Assembly: GCA_002718715.1 (NCBI GenBank)
Contig: PBFJ01000041.1
Location: 1-64,000 of the forward strand
Reading direction: 5' to 3'
From: a bacterium
Lineage (GTDB): Bacteria > Patescibacteriota > Gracilibacteria > UBA1369 > GCA-2718715
Length of the DNA: 64,000 nucleotides
A model generated the notes under the pieces. It worked only from the letters and a program-made list of their open reading frames with translations. It did no database searches and was not told where the DNA came from. Made by a program: the position numbers and the translations under genes. Positions within the stretch are counted from its first letter, which is position 1. Every line of letters starts with the position of its first letter. Of this stretch, positions 20,279 through 30,472 are shown piece by piece.

Positions 20279-20418
20279 ATAATTATCATTAAAACTCAAA
20301 AAAGGTATCTCATAAATAATAAAAATAGATTTAAAACATAAGTTTTCTTTAAAAAATTAAAAAAAATAAAAAATTTACGTTTTAAAATTGTAGCTTAAAT
20401 CAATTTAAAATTTTAATA

Positions 20419-21417
20419 TTACTTTTGAAAAATTGTATTGGATAAAGAATCAATTTCCCAACCATTTTTCTTTAAGAGATTATAATCTTTACCTGACTTT
20501 AAACTCTTGATTTTTAAAATCCTTCTTAAACATGTACGATAATCTAATGAGTTAGTAAATCTTTGGAAAATACTTGATCTTTTGTGAAGAGGTATTTCAT
20601 TTAAATCTCTATTATTTGATGAATTAAAATTAAATTTTAACTCATATTTCTCATGCAAAATATCAATTATCGAAAAATCTTGGAATTTATTTTTCTTTAG
20701 ATCAGATTTATTTGATTTGTGAAACTTCATATGAAAATCAAGTCTATCTTTAAAATTAGAACCTTGATGTAATAAGAGTGGATCAAAAAATAAAGCAGTA
20801 CCAATTTTCCCATCAATGACATCATATGATTCTTTAATAGGAGAAAGGGGAAAAGGAAATGTCCTTATTAAATTATCAATTTTTTTTGATGCTATTAATG
20901 ATTTATGCCCATTATATTCATATTCTTTTTTTAAAATACGAAAGCCTTTTTGAGGAAGTAGGTAAATACCAACCAAAACAACATTTCGTTGATCCGAATC
21001 TAATTGAATATTTTTTAAATCACTTTCATAATCTCTATGCCAATTGCCTCTATAATTGAAATTACCCATACAAAATAGTCTTGCTAAATCACAACATGGA
21101 TTATCCCAATCCATCAAGGCTCTGACTAAAGATCCAATCTTAGCTTCTACAAAAAAATCTTTTATATTTTCATTACAAATATTTTGATTAAAGGGAAGTT
21201 CAATTGCTGCAAGGTTATTTGTAAATAAATGATCATAATATATTCTTCTAGGTTTAAAGTCGTCTCTTATTGAGACATGCTTCATTATCTTTAATCCACT
21301 AATTGCATTATTTAAAGATTCTTTAGGTAATTTAAGATCAATTAAAGTCCAGCCTTTTTTTTTGAATTGAAGTTTATTCTCTTGAGATATTCTTGAATCA
21401 ATGAAATTACTATCCAT
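20419..21417 (-). CDS. Putative phytanoyl-CoA dioxygenase-like Fe(II)/2-oxoglutarate oxygenase
   Basis: NWHRDYESD (HxD-type) and a distal GTALFFDPLLLHQGSNFKDRLDFHMKF (His...Arg) arrangement. Confidence 0.6.
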   Translation of the reverse strand: MDSNFIDSRISQENKLQFKKKGWTLIDLKLPKESLNNAISGLKIMKHVSIRDDFKPRRIYYDHLFTNNLAAIELPFNQNICNENIKDFFVEAKIGSLVRALMDWDNPCCDLARLFCMGNFNYRGNWHRDYESDLKNIQLDSDQRNVVLVGIYLLPQKGFRILKKEYEYNGHKSLIASKKIDNLIRTFPFPLSPIKESYDVIDGKIGTALFFDPLLLHQGSNFKDRLDFHMKFHKSNKSDLKKNKFQDFSIIDILHEKYELKFNFNSSNNRDLNEIPLHKRSSIFQRFTNSLDYRTCLRRILKIKSLKSGKDYNLLKKNGWEIDSLSNTIFQK

Positions 21418-21503
21418 TAATAATTTTTATAATATTCTCTAATATTGATCATACAGCAAATTAACTCTAGTAAAATTGGTTATTCTTTTTTTGCTAATAT
21501 TGT

Positions 21504-22481
21504 TTATCCAAAAAAGTTGTTTGCGATTTCCCTGAAATTTTTATATTTGTAAATCAGATTCTTAATTTTATGTAAAATAAGTTTTGGTTTTAGTAAATAT
21601 TGTTTAGTAGAATAAATACCACCATATTGGTCAAAATTCTTAAAATAAAAAATTTTCTTTTTATATTCTAAATCTAAGGATTTTCCTAAATCATATCTTT
21701 TTATATTTTTTTGAAGATTAAAAAAAACTTCATTGAAATTCTCATATTGTTGCATAGAAGAAAAATTAGTTATTCCTCTTGAAAATTTATTAATATTAAT
21801 ATTATTTAAAAAATAAACTATATTTTTATTTAAGAAATCTGCATTAAAAGTCCTAGGGAAGTTTTTATTTTGAATCCCTTTACCAAGAATTCCAATAAAA
21901 ATAATATTGGTACGATTCTTAGAAAACTCCTGTAAATCAGAATCCATGAAACTCCTGTTAAGATAATTTTGGTAACTTGATACTCCAAATATCACTTCTC
22001 CTTCATAAAAGTTATTCAATATTTGAATTTTTTCTATATTGAAATTGTATATTGGATAAATTTCTAAAAATATCTTATTAATTCCAAATTCGAAGTTGAT
22101 TTTCCTAAAGAATTTTTGAGCATTTTTACTAATTAATTTGTTTAATGGGCAATAACAACAAATTTGGAGATTCCATTCTGAAGGGACAAAACCTAATCTT
22201 TCTCTTTGTTCTTTGATCTGAGAAAATAGAGACCTAAATCTCCTATGTTTTATGTCAGGATAGTTGAAGTAAATTTTAGAAATTATTTTTACTTGATTTT
22301 TTAGATTGCAAGATGCTTCTTTTATAACTTCAAGAGATTTATCGTAGTCATTACAAGTATGAATAAACAAACCATCTCTTATTTGTATTTCTCTAAGCTT
22401 AATGTTCTCATTATTAAGATCCATTAATCCTCCTGCAATTATATAGTCTTTTAAAAATAATTTATTCATTTTGTAGATCAA
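21504..22481 (-). CDS. Hypothetical protein, possibly a degenerate aldo/keto-reductase-like TIM barrel
   Basis: Intact 325-aa ORF; only weak family resemblance (EIQIRDGLFIHTCNDYDKSLEVIKEAS; RGITNFSSMQQYENF). Confidence 0.4.
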   Translation of the reverse strand: MIYKMNKLFLKDYIIAGGLMDLNNENIKLREIQIRDGLFIHTCNDYDKSLEVIKEASCNLKNQVKIISKIYFNYPDIKHRRFRSLFSQIKEQRERLGFVPSEWNLQICCYCPLNKLISKNAQKFFRKINFEFGINKIFLEIYPIYNFNIEKIQILNNFYEGEVIFGVSSYQNYLNRSFMDSDLQEFSKNRTNIIFIGILGKGIQNKNFPRTFNADFLNKNIVYFLNNININKFSRGITNFSSMQQYENFNEVFFNLQKNIKRYDLGKSLDLEYKKKIFYFKNFDQYGGIYSTKQYLLKPKLILHKIKNLIYKYKNFREIANNFFG

Positions 22482-22737
22482 GTTTTTTACTAATATTTCT
22501 TTTTGACAAGGATATCAATATTAAAATATAAATCATACAATTATTTATTAAATTAAGATAATTATAAAAAATAAATCATTTTTAATGGGTATCTCCTTAA
22601 GTAAAAATTTTTTCTTATTATTAATTTTTAAAAACCTTTACAGATTTTTATTGAAAAGGATTGAGTATCTTTTGAAATTCTATATTTATAGACAAAATAA
22701 TAATTTGATTTTCTTGCAATCTAATAATTAAAATTTA

Positions 22738-23736
22738 TTATTCTTTTGATGAGATACTTTTAAGGGTACTTTTGAAATCTCTATAATAAATAGATTTTCT
22801 AAATAATTTATTTTTAAAAGTATAGTAAATTCTTCTAAATAATTTATAAAAAACATCAAAAACTTTTAGTTTCTTTCTAAGATTAAAATAAGAGCTACTT
22901 TCGTACCCAGATAGGATTTTCTTTATGTATTTTTTAGAAAGTAATGAAGCATATTTTTTCTTTATCCCTTGATTTAATAAAGCCTTAGATAATGCATCTA
23001 TAAAGTCTGGTATCGCTTCAGCCAAATTATCATCAATTAAAGTACTTTCTAGGGTGGTATCCATTAAATATCTTGCTGGATGAACTTGTCTTATTAGATA
23101 GGGATGATTTAAAAATTTCCCCTTACCCCTAATAATTGTAAGATAATTTGTAAGTATTTCAGCTGCTGTTCTTGAGGGTAAATTACTTGAAACTTTATAA
23201 TCATCTTTAAGTTCTTTAGATCTATGTACACCAAATAAATTTACTAAATAGTTAGAGGATAATTTGTCTAATCTAGTGATTAAGTTTTTATCTTCAAAAG
23301 AAAGATTACCCCAATAGTTTGAAGCACTAATTTTAGCTTTTTTATTATTTAAAGATTTTCCATCAACAATAATAGCTTTTCCGTAAGCAACTCTAAAATC
23401 ATTATTTTTTTTTAGAAAATCTGCACATTTGATTAAACCTGAGGGAACAAAAAAGTCATCATCCCCGCTAAAAGCTGCAAAGGGTGTTTCTGTTTTGCCC
23501 ATTAAAAAAAAAATTGCTTCTCTATCAGAAAAATTAATTTTATGATAATAATTTATACTTAATTCTTTTGATAAGTAATTAATCCTTTCTAGAAAAGACC
23601 TCCCATTTTTTTTAGTTGAATCACAAATGTTAAAAACAAATTTTACTCTATTTCTGTAATAAAAATTTAAAGTTTCAAGAAGAATTTCCTGTCTGGATAA
23701 GGTAGGAATTAGAATGCTTATTTCGTTTTCTTTCAA
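22738..23736 (-). CDS. Glycosyltransferase family 2-like protein
   Basis: ISILIPTLSRQEILLETLNFYYRN; FAAFSGDDDFFVPSGLIKCADFL (DxD region). Confidence 0.78.
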   Translation of the reverse strand: MKENEISILIPTLSRQEILLETLNFYYRNRVKFVFNICDSTKKNGRSFLERINYLSKELSINYYHKINFSDREAIFFLMGKTETPFAAFSGDDDFFVPSGLIKCADFLKKNNDFRVAYGKAIIVDGKSLNNKKAKISASNYWGNLSFEDKNLITRLDKLSSNYLVNLFGVHRSKELKDDYKVSSNLPSRTAAEILTNYLTIIRGKGKFLNHPYLIRQVHPARYLMDTTLESTLIDDNLAEAIPDFIDALSKALLNQGIKKKYASLLSKKYIKKILSGYESSSYFNLRKKLKVFDVFYKLFRRIYYTFKNKLFRKSIYYRDFKSTLKSISSKE

Positions 23737-24005
23737 TTTTATTTATTAAATTAACTTTATTATATCTTTAATGACTACTTTTTAAAAATTATTAATTTTT
23801 AAATTTTATTTAATAAATAAACAAATGAATTTATCATTTTTATTCTTGATTTAATGCTAATTCCCAATATTTAATAAATTTTTTTATTACGACATATTGT
23901 TGTATATTTGTAAAAGGTTTCAAAAGTAACAATTTAATATGATTTTAAGATAAACCTATTCAAATTCAAAAGTAAATCTATCTTCTAACTGATCAGTATT
24001 AATTC

Positions 24006-25895
24006 ATGCTATTTATTTTAATCCTTTTAGTATTTACTTATGCAATAAAAGTATTCATCGATACCCGTGGAATTACATTTTATTCTCCTAAATTAAATAC
24101 CGATAATGAAAAGATGTTAGCTTTAGCCTCTCAATTAGGCAAAGAGGGTTTATTAAGGTGGCCAGGTTCTATTCATAATTTAAACAATGGTAAAGGTAGA
24201 GCAGAACTACGGGAATTTTGGATTTTTTTCATGGCGTTTGTTCAAAAAATGTTCCCAAGGGAAAAAAGAATTAAAGAACATGTGAATATAACCTTGTCGA
24301 TTATTTCGCACGGCTTTTCTACACTTCTGATTTATGGTATTTCAAATTACTTTCTTCCAAGTTATTATGCATTTTTAATATCAACAATATATTTATTTTC
24401 TACTTGGTGCACTGAAGTTGTTTTATATCTTGGACATATAATTTACTCGCAATTTTGGTTTTTATGCTCGCTTGGTTTAATTATTTTTGCCTATATCAAT
24501 CAAAATATTAGTATTTCATTTTTGTTATGTATATTTTTTGCTGGTTTTCTATCTTCAATATGTTTTACATCCTCAAGTGCATCTAGAAAATTTCCACCGA
24601 TATTGATACTAAGCCAGATTTTTATTTGTATAAATATATTTTCTGATTCTCCAGAAAAATCTCTATTAATAACATTATTATTTATTACCGCAATATTGAT
24701 TCTTGCAAAAATATTTTTGACAAAAACTTATAAATTGATTAACAAATTTATAATTTCTAAAATAAATAATAATTCTGTAGAAAGTGAGAGAAACACATTT
24801 TTAGTATTTAACTTCTTATCTCCAGTGATAATTTTTTCCCTTATTATCGTTTTTCCTGCTTTTATAGTTAATCAACTTACATCTTATTTACAAACACAAT
24901 TAGTTTTTTCTGTAGGTATTTTTAGTGGATTTTTTCTTGTCCTTATGCCAAATCCTATTAAAAATCTAAAGCGCTACATGACATTTCTAGATATTGGTTC
25001 ATGGGCTTCGCATTTTTTAGCTTATCCAGATCAAAAAAAAGTTTTTGGAAAAACATTACCTCGTAATTTTAGAGGAGCTGGGTTAAGGTGGCTTCCACCA
25101 TTTTTTTGGAGCTTGATGCCAATAGAATTATTTTTATTTTTTTTGACGTTAATCTCAATGGTTTATTGCTACTTTCAAGGAGAAACGAGCTTTTTAAGTA
25201 TTTTCCTTATTTTATTAATTGGAATCATGCCAACTCTTATTGTGGAAATTACAAATGGATTACAGGTTGGCAAATCCTACTTATCTAGTTTAACTGGTCT
25301 TTTAATAACTATAGTTTTGGGGTTTAGGTTTTTTCAAATAACCTTTAATCAAGCTACGCCTTATATCTTTACTTTATTAGCTTTTTTTCAATTATTCAGA
25401 CTAATAAGTAATTATAAGAAAGATCTTCTTCCTTGTAGAATGGGACCTGCTTGGTTAAGACAGTTTTTATTAAAAAATAATCTAAATAATATTTATACAT
25501 ACGACACTTCTTATAATAATTGCTTTGTAAGAACATTAATGTATGGATTTGAATCTGAATTGAAGGTTAACTTTGTAAAAAAAATTGATGAGTGTCCTGA
25601 AGGATCAATATTTGTAGTTCCTCCTACTTCATCAAAGTCAGTTTCAATGGAAACCGAATCTGAGGCAATAATAAATGGTAATTTTCGCGATGATCCAACG
25701 TTGAATACTTTACTTGATAATAATTCTATTGAAAATTATGCTATCGCAAAATTTAAAACACTTGGCAGTAGTAAATACTATGTTAATGAAAGTGAGGTTA
25801 CAAGTTATAGATACCACATACTAAATCAAATAAAGGATCATGATAGAGTATTATCTTGTGGCTGGGTACTTGATCTAAAATTATTAAAAATGTGA
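24006..25895 (+). CDS. Polytopic membrane protein, possible GT-C-like transferase
   Basis: About ten hydrophobic segments followed by a soluble C-terminal tail; no recognised signature. Confidence 0.5.
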   Translation: MLFILILLVFTYAIKVFIDTRGITFYSPKLNTDNEKMLALASQLGKEGLLRWPGSIHNLNNGKGRAELREFWIFFMAFVQKMFPREKRIKEHVNITLSIISHGFSTLLIYGISNYFLPSYYAFLISTIYLFSTWCTEVVLYLGHIIYSQFWFLCSLGLIIFAYINQNISISFLLCIFFAGFLSSICFTSSSASRKFPPILILSQIFICINIFSDSPEKSLLITLLFITAILILAKIFLTKTYKLINKFIISKINNNSVESERNTFLVFNFLSPVIIFSLIIVFPAFIVNQLTSYLQTQLVFSVGIFSGFFLVLMPNPIKNLKRYMTFLDIGSWASHFLAYPDQKKVFGKTLPRNFRGAGLRWLPPFFWSLMPIELFLFFLTLISMVYCYFQGETSFLSIFLILLIGIMPTLIVEITNGLQVGKSYLSSLTGLLITIVLGFRFFQITFNQATPYIFTLLAFFQLFRLISNYKKDLLPCRMGPAWLRQFLLKNNLNNIYTYDTSYNNCFVRTLMYGFESELKVNFVKKIDECPEGSIFVVPPTSSKSVSMETESEAIINGNFRDDPTLNTLLDNNSIENYAIAKFKTLGSSKYYVNESEVTSYRYHILNQIKDHDRVLSCGWVLDLKLLKM

Positions 25896-27106
25896 TGAAA
25901 TGCAGATGCTGTGGATCTGAAAAACTTGATTTAGTACTAGACCTAGGTGACCAACCTTGGGGAAACAATTTTATTTCAATTGAAAGTGAAGAGAAAGCTA
26001 AAGATTATCCTTTAAAACTTTTTTTTTGCTGTATTTGCAAGATGTTACAGCTTGATTATGCAATACCTAAGGAAGAAATGTTCGTTAAACATACCTATTT
26101 ATCTGGAACAACAAGTTCTTTGAGAAAACACTTTTTAGAAGTAACAAATTATGCTTTAACTCAAATAAACTTAGAAAAAAATAACTACATATTAGATATA
26201 GGAGGTAACGATGGAACTTTCTTGGAACACTTTAAAGAAATGGGCCAATCAGTCCTTAATGTTGATTCAGGATTATTGCAAGCAGAAAAGTGTAAAGAAA
26301 AAGGTATTCCTTGCCTAAATAACTTTTTTAATCAAGAATTGGCAGATGAAATTCTATCTGATTATGGATATGCGTCTGTAATTCATGGTTCAGGAATTTT
26401 TTTCCATCTTGAGGAACTTCATAGTGTTTTTTCATGTGTAAGAAAATTACTAGATCCTAAAGATGGCTTATTAATAGCTGAATTTATTTATTTACCGGAC
26501 ATGATAGAAAATGTTGCATATGATCAGATCTATCATGAACATTTATTGTATTACTCTCTTTCAACTTTTCAAAATCTTCTTGATTTATATGAATTAGAAA
26601 TAGTTGATGCGATACGCAAACCGATCCATGGAGGCAGCTGTATAGCCTTTGTAAGGCATAAGGGTAAATTTGCAAAATCAAAACAACTCAACGAACTATT
26701 AAAGTATGAAGAAGAAAAAAGATTTAATTCGATTGATATATACCTAGATTTTGCGAAAAAGGTAAAACATAATAGAGAAATTTTAAAAAATATTTTATCT
26801 GATATCAGAAGCCAAGGTAAAACAATAATTGCTTTAGGAGCGCCCGTAAAAGGAAGTACCCTAATTAATTATTGTAATTTAACCACCAATGAGATTGATT
26901 GCGGTGTGGAGATAAACCCCCATAAGTGCGGTACATATTATCCTGGCACTTCAATACCCGTTTTCCATCAGGACGATGTTGCACCTCCAGATTATTTTCT
27001 ACTGTTATCTTGGAATTTTAAAGCTGAAATTTTATCAAAAATCAAACCTATTCTGGATAATGGAACGAAGATTATTGTGCCAATTCCTTATCCACAAGTT
27101 TTATAG
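25892..27106 (+). CDS. SAM-dependent NDP-sugar C-methyltransferase family protein
   Basis: N-terminal zinc-binding KCRCCGSEKLDLVLDLGDQPWGNNF...CCICKMLQLD; SAM motif YILDIGGNDGTFLEHFKEMG; IALGAPVKGSTLINYCNL C-terminal domain (Methyltransf_13/14 architecture). Confidence 0.88.
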   Translation: MMKCRCCGSEKLDLVLDLGDQPWGNNFISIESEEKAKDYPLKLFFCCICKMLQLDYAIPKEEMFVKHTYLSGTTSSLRKHFLEVTNYALTQINLEKNNYILDIGGNDGTFLEHFKEMGQSVLNVDSGLLQAEKCKEKGIPCLNNFFNQELADEILSDYGYASVIHGSGIFFHLEELHSVFSCVRKLLDPKDGLLIAEFIYLPDMIENVAYDQIYHEHLLYYSLSTFQNLLDLYELEIVDAIRKPIHGGSCIAFVRHKGKFAKSKQLNELLKYEEEKRFNSIDIYLDFAKKVKHNREILKNILSDIRSQGKTIIALGAPVKGSTLINYCNLTTNEIDCGVEINPHKCGTYYPGTSIPVFHQDDVAPPDYFLLLSWNFKAEILSKIKPILDNGTKIIVPIPYPQVL

Positions 27107-28026
27107 TGAAAGTACTTGTAACAGGTTCTTCTGGTTTTTTAGGGAAATCATTATGCAAGCATTTGGAAGCTTTGGGATATGAATTGACTAGATCAAATAG
27201 TAATATTTGTGACTTGCGAAATCCTCTTTCTCTTGAGATTTATAATCAAATTAAATTTGATCAAATATTTCATCTTGCTGCTTGGACACAAGCAGGAGAT
27301 TTTTGTCTATATCATCCAGGTGAACAATGGATCATTAATCAGAAAATCAATTCTAATCTTTTGTCATGGTGGTCAACAAAACAACCGCAGGCAAAGCTAA
27401 TTTCTATTGGAACAAGTTGTTCATATGATCCTCAATTACCTTTAATTGAGGATAATTATCTTGAAGGAAAACCTATAGATAGCCTTTATACTTATGCCAT
27501 GTGTAAAAGAATGCTTCAAATTGGTAAGGTTGCTCTTTCTAAGCAATTTGGATTGACCTATCTAACAGTGGTCCCTTCGACTCTTTATGGACTTGAATAT
27601 GGAACTAAAGGTAAACAAATGCATTTTATTTTTGATTTAATTAGAAAATTTCTAGAATTTAAATACTTTAAGCGTCCAATAGTTTTGTGGGGTGATGGTA
27701 ATCAAAGAAGAGAATTGGTTTTTATAGAAGATTTTATTAATAATCTTATTGAGTTAGATAAATCAGAAAATAATAATATTTTTAATATTGGTGCAGGGGA
27801 AGATTACTCAATTAAGGAATTTGCTCAAATACTTGGAAATATTACGGGGGTAAATATTTCTAATGTACAGTTTGACGAATCCAAATACGTTGGAGCTTTA
27901 TCGAAAGTTTTAGATAATACGAAAATAGATTCGAAGTTACCTAAAAGATTTAAAACTAATTTAAAAGATGGATTAAATAAAGTCGTTAATGAGTTTGAGC
28001 AGAAATTTCTTTCAAACATTAATTAA
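27106..28026 (+). CDS. NAD-dependent epimerase/dehydratase (extended SDR)
   Basis: KVLVTGSSGFLGKSLCKHL; YTYAMCKRM; VVPSTLYGLEYGT; REL VFIEDF. GTG start overlaps upstream stop. Confidence 0.83.
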   Translation: MKVLVTGSSGFLGKSLCKHLEALGYELTRSNSNICDLRNPLSLEIYNQIKFDQIFHLAAWTQAGDFCLYHPGEQWIINQKINSNLLSWWSTKQPQAKLISIGTSCSYDPQLPLIEDNYLEGKPIDSLYTYAMCKRMLQIGKVALSKQFGLTYLTVVPSTLYGLEYGTKGKQMHFIFDLIRKFLEFKYFKRPIVLWGDGNQRRELVFIEDFINNLIELDKSENNNIFNIGAGEDYSIKEFAQILGNITGVNISNVQFDESKYVGALSKVLDNTKIDSKLPKRFKTNLKDGLNKVVNEFEQKFLSNIN

Positions 28027-28122
28027 TGATTATTAATAAGAATTTTATTTTTTTTAATATTTATAATTAAGGTAATTTTACAATGACAATAAGATTTAAA
28101 TTAAAAGTTATATTTAATAAAT

Positions 28123-29112
28123 ATGTTGATTAGTAGAACACCTTATAGATTATCTCTTTACGGCGGAGGGCTTGATTATCCATCTTGGTTTGAGAAAAGA
28201 AATATTGAAGTCTTATGTGCTGGACTAGATTACTACTGTTATCAGGCAGTAAGGGAATTGCCACCATTTTTTTCTCATAAGTATAGAATTGCATATTCAA
28301 AAATTGAAGAAGTCAGTGAAATAAATAATATTAAGCATCCAACAGCCAGAGAAGTAATAAGGGAATTCGGGTGTGGCAAAAGTTTGGAAATAACCTACTG
28401 CAGCGATTTACCATCAAGGAGTGGTATAGGAAGCTCTTCCGCATTTACTGTAGGTTTGATTTCTTCCATATATGCTTTGACTAAAGAAGAGAAACTAGGG
28501 GAAGCCGAATTAGCAAGACTGGCTATTGATATAGAGCAGAATAAGACAGGAGAAACTATAGGTATTCAAGACCAATGTGCTTCAGCTTTTGGAGGATTTG
28601 TTCATATTACTGCTAATAAAGAAGGTGTGAAACCAAGAAGGATAGAAGTTAGAAAAGATTACCAAAATTATATTGAGTCTTCGCTTTTGATGGGTTTTAC
28701 TGGTATTCAGAGATATTCACATCATGCATCTAAAAAAGTTGATAATTATTTAAAGTATTCGGAACAATGTGAGAAATTAAACGAATTGCAAGAAATTTCT
28801 CAAAAAGGAATTGAGGCGTTTTCAAGAGAAGCTGATTTAGAAGAGAATGCACGACTTACTAGGCTTTGTAGAGATATTAAATTGTCCATTAATAACGATA
28901 TACAAAACTCTCAGTTAATGGAAATTATTGAAGAATCTGAAAAAGCCGGTTCATTATGTACTCGAATAATGGGAGCAGGAGGCGGAGGTTTCTTTATATG
29001 TTGGGCTCCAGAATCACGACATCAAGCAATTAAAGAAAGAATAAATGTTAAAACATGGGTTAAAGTCAAAATAAGTTCTTCAGGAAGTCAAGTAATATTA
29101 TCTGAAAGATAA
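28123..29112 (+). CDS. hddA: GHMP kinase, D-glycero-D-manno-heptose 7-phosphate kinase-like
   Basis: ISRTPYRLSLYGGGLDYPSWFE; SDLPSRSGIGSSSAFTVGLI; IMGAGGGGFFICWAP. Confidence 0.85.
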   Translation: MLISRTPYRLSLYGGGLDYPSWFEKRNIEVLCAGLDYYCYQAVRELPPFFSHKYRIAYSKIEEVSEINNIKHPTAREVIREFGCGKSLEITYCSDLPSRSGIGSSSAFTVGLISSIYALTKEEKLGEAELARLAIDIEQNKTGETIGIQDQCASAFGGFVHITANKEGVKPRRIEVRKDYQNYIESSLLMGFTGIQRYSHHASKKVDNYLKYSEQCEKLNELQEISQKGIEAFSREADLEENARLTRLCRDIKLSINNDIQNSQLMEIIEESEKAGSLCTRIMGAGGGGFFICWAPESRHQAIKERINVKTWVKVKISSSGSQVILSER

Positions 29113-29290
29113 TTTGCTAATTTATTAATTCTTTAGAATCTTTAAAAAATTACCAAGTTAAAAATAAAAAATTATGGAGATAAAGCAAAAAACTAATTTC
29201 AACAATTTTCAACGCTATAATAATAGATATTGACAATCAAAAAGTGCTCTAATAAATCAAAGATTTAACGGTCAGAGTGAGTAAATTTCT

Positions 29291-30472
29291 ATGAAATACC
29301 CTTTAATGAAAAATAATTTATTAGAACAGGATTTATTACCTGTAATTGAATTGTTAAAAACAAAAGATCCAATTTTAACTTCAGGTCCTAAGGTAAAGGA
29401 ATTCGAAAAAGCTTGGTCTAATTGGTTAGGTGTGAAATATAGTGTTTTTGTTAATAGTGGCTCTTCAGCTAATTTATTATGTTTAGCTTTATTAAAAGAA
29501 AAATTTCCTGAGGGAGGGGATGTTATTGTTCCTCCATTCACTTGGAGTTCAGATATAAGTTCAATAATGTGGATGGGCTTTAATCCTGTATTTGTAGACA
29601 TAAATTTATCTTCACTAAGCTTGAATACTGAACTAGTTATTAAAGAGTTTGAAAAAAATAAAAATATTAAAGCTATTTTTTTAACTCATGCCCAAGGTAT
29701 CAATGGCTTAAACAAAAAATTAATTGAATTTATTAATAAAAATGATATTTTTCTAATTGAAGATGTTTGTGAATCTCATGGTGTAGTATCGGAAAATAAT
29801 AAAAAAGCAGGCTCAATAGGTGACTTATCTTGTTTCTCTTTTTATTATGCACATCATATGAGCACTATTGAAGGGGGCATGGTTTGTACAGATGATGAAG
29901 AAAAATATGAGGTTTTGAGAATGCTTAGGAGTCATGGAATGGTTAGAGAAATGGATAATCCTTTAAGAAAGAAGATTTGGATTGATAATTATAAGGATTT
30001 AAATGAAAAGTTTATTTTTACTAGACCTGCATTTAATTTAAGGAATAATGAGATAGGAGCAACTATCGGTCTCGAACAATTGAAAAGATTAGATTGGATG
30101 GTCAAAAAAAGGTCTGAAAATTTTAAATTATTTTTAGAGTTGCTTCCTGATTGGTGTTATAAGGGCTTTGATCTTGAAGGGCAAAGTAATTACGCCTTTA
30201 ATTTAATCCTAAAAGAAAAAGATGAATACTTAATGAGCGATTTGCAAAAACGTCTTGAGAAAAATGAGATTGAATTTAGAAGGGGTAGTGCAGGAGGAGG
30301 TAATCAGATGAGGCAGCCTTATGTTAGAGAATGTTTTAATTTTACTGAACAAGATATAAATAAAATCGCACCCGTTACGGACCATATCCATTTCTTTGGA
30401 ATGTATTTAGGTAATTATCCAGAATTAAGTTCAGAATCAATTAAAGAAATTGTAAATGTAATTAATGGATAA
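29291..30472 (+). CDS. DegT/DnrJ/EryC1 family PLP/PMP enzyme with His at the Lys position: sugar 3-dehydratase (ColD/E1-like)
   Basis: SGSSANLLCLALL; EDVCESHGVV; SCFSFYYAHHMSTIEGGMVCTDDEE, in which the usual SFxxxK Lys is His as in ColD/E1 dehydrases. Confidence 0.85.
   Translation: MKYPLMKNNLLEQDLLPVIELLKTKDPILTSGPKVKEFEKAWSNWLGVKYSVFVNSGSSANLLCLALLKEKFPEGGDVIVPPFTWSSDISSIMWMGFNPVFVDINLSSLSLNTELVIKEFEKNKNIKAIFLTHAQGINGLNKKLIEFINKNDIFLIEDVCESHGVVSENNKKAGSIGDLSCFSFYYAHHMSTIEGGMVCTDDEEKYEVLRMLRSHGMVREMDNPLRKKIWIDNYKDLNEKFIFTRPAFNLRNNEIGATIGLEQLKRLDWMVKKRSENFKLFLELLPDWCYKGFDLEGQSNYAFNLILKEKDEYLMSDLQKRLEKNEIEFRRGSAGGGNQMRQPYVRECFNFTEQDINKIAPVTDHIHFFGMYLGNYPELSSESIKEIVNVING

Noticed and set aside
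26976-27182. Short plus-strand ORF bridging methyltransferase and SDR
   Set aside because: Out of frame with both well-supported genes; overlap product.
27430-27451. Perfect inverted repeat CCTCAATTA-CCTT-TAATTGAGG
   Set aside because: Lies inside a well-supported SDR coding sequence and is easily explained by codon content; no regulatory context.
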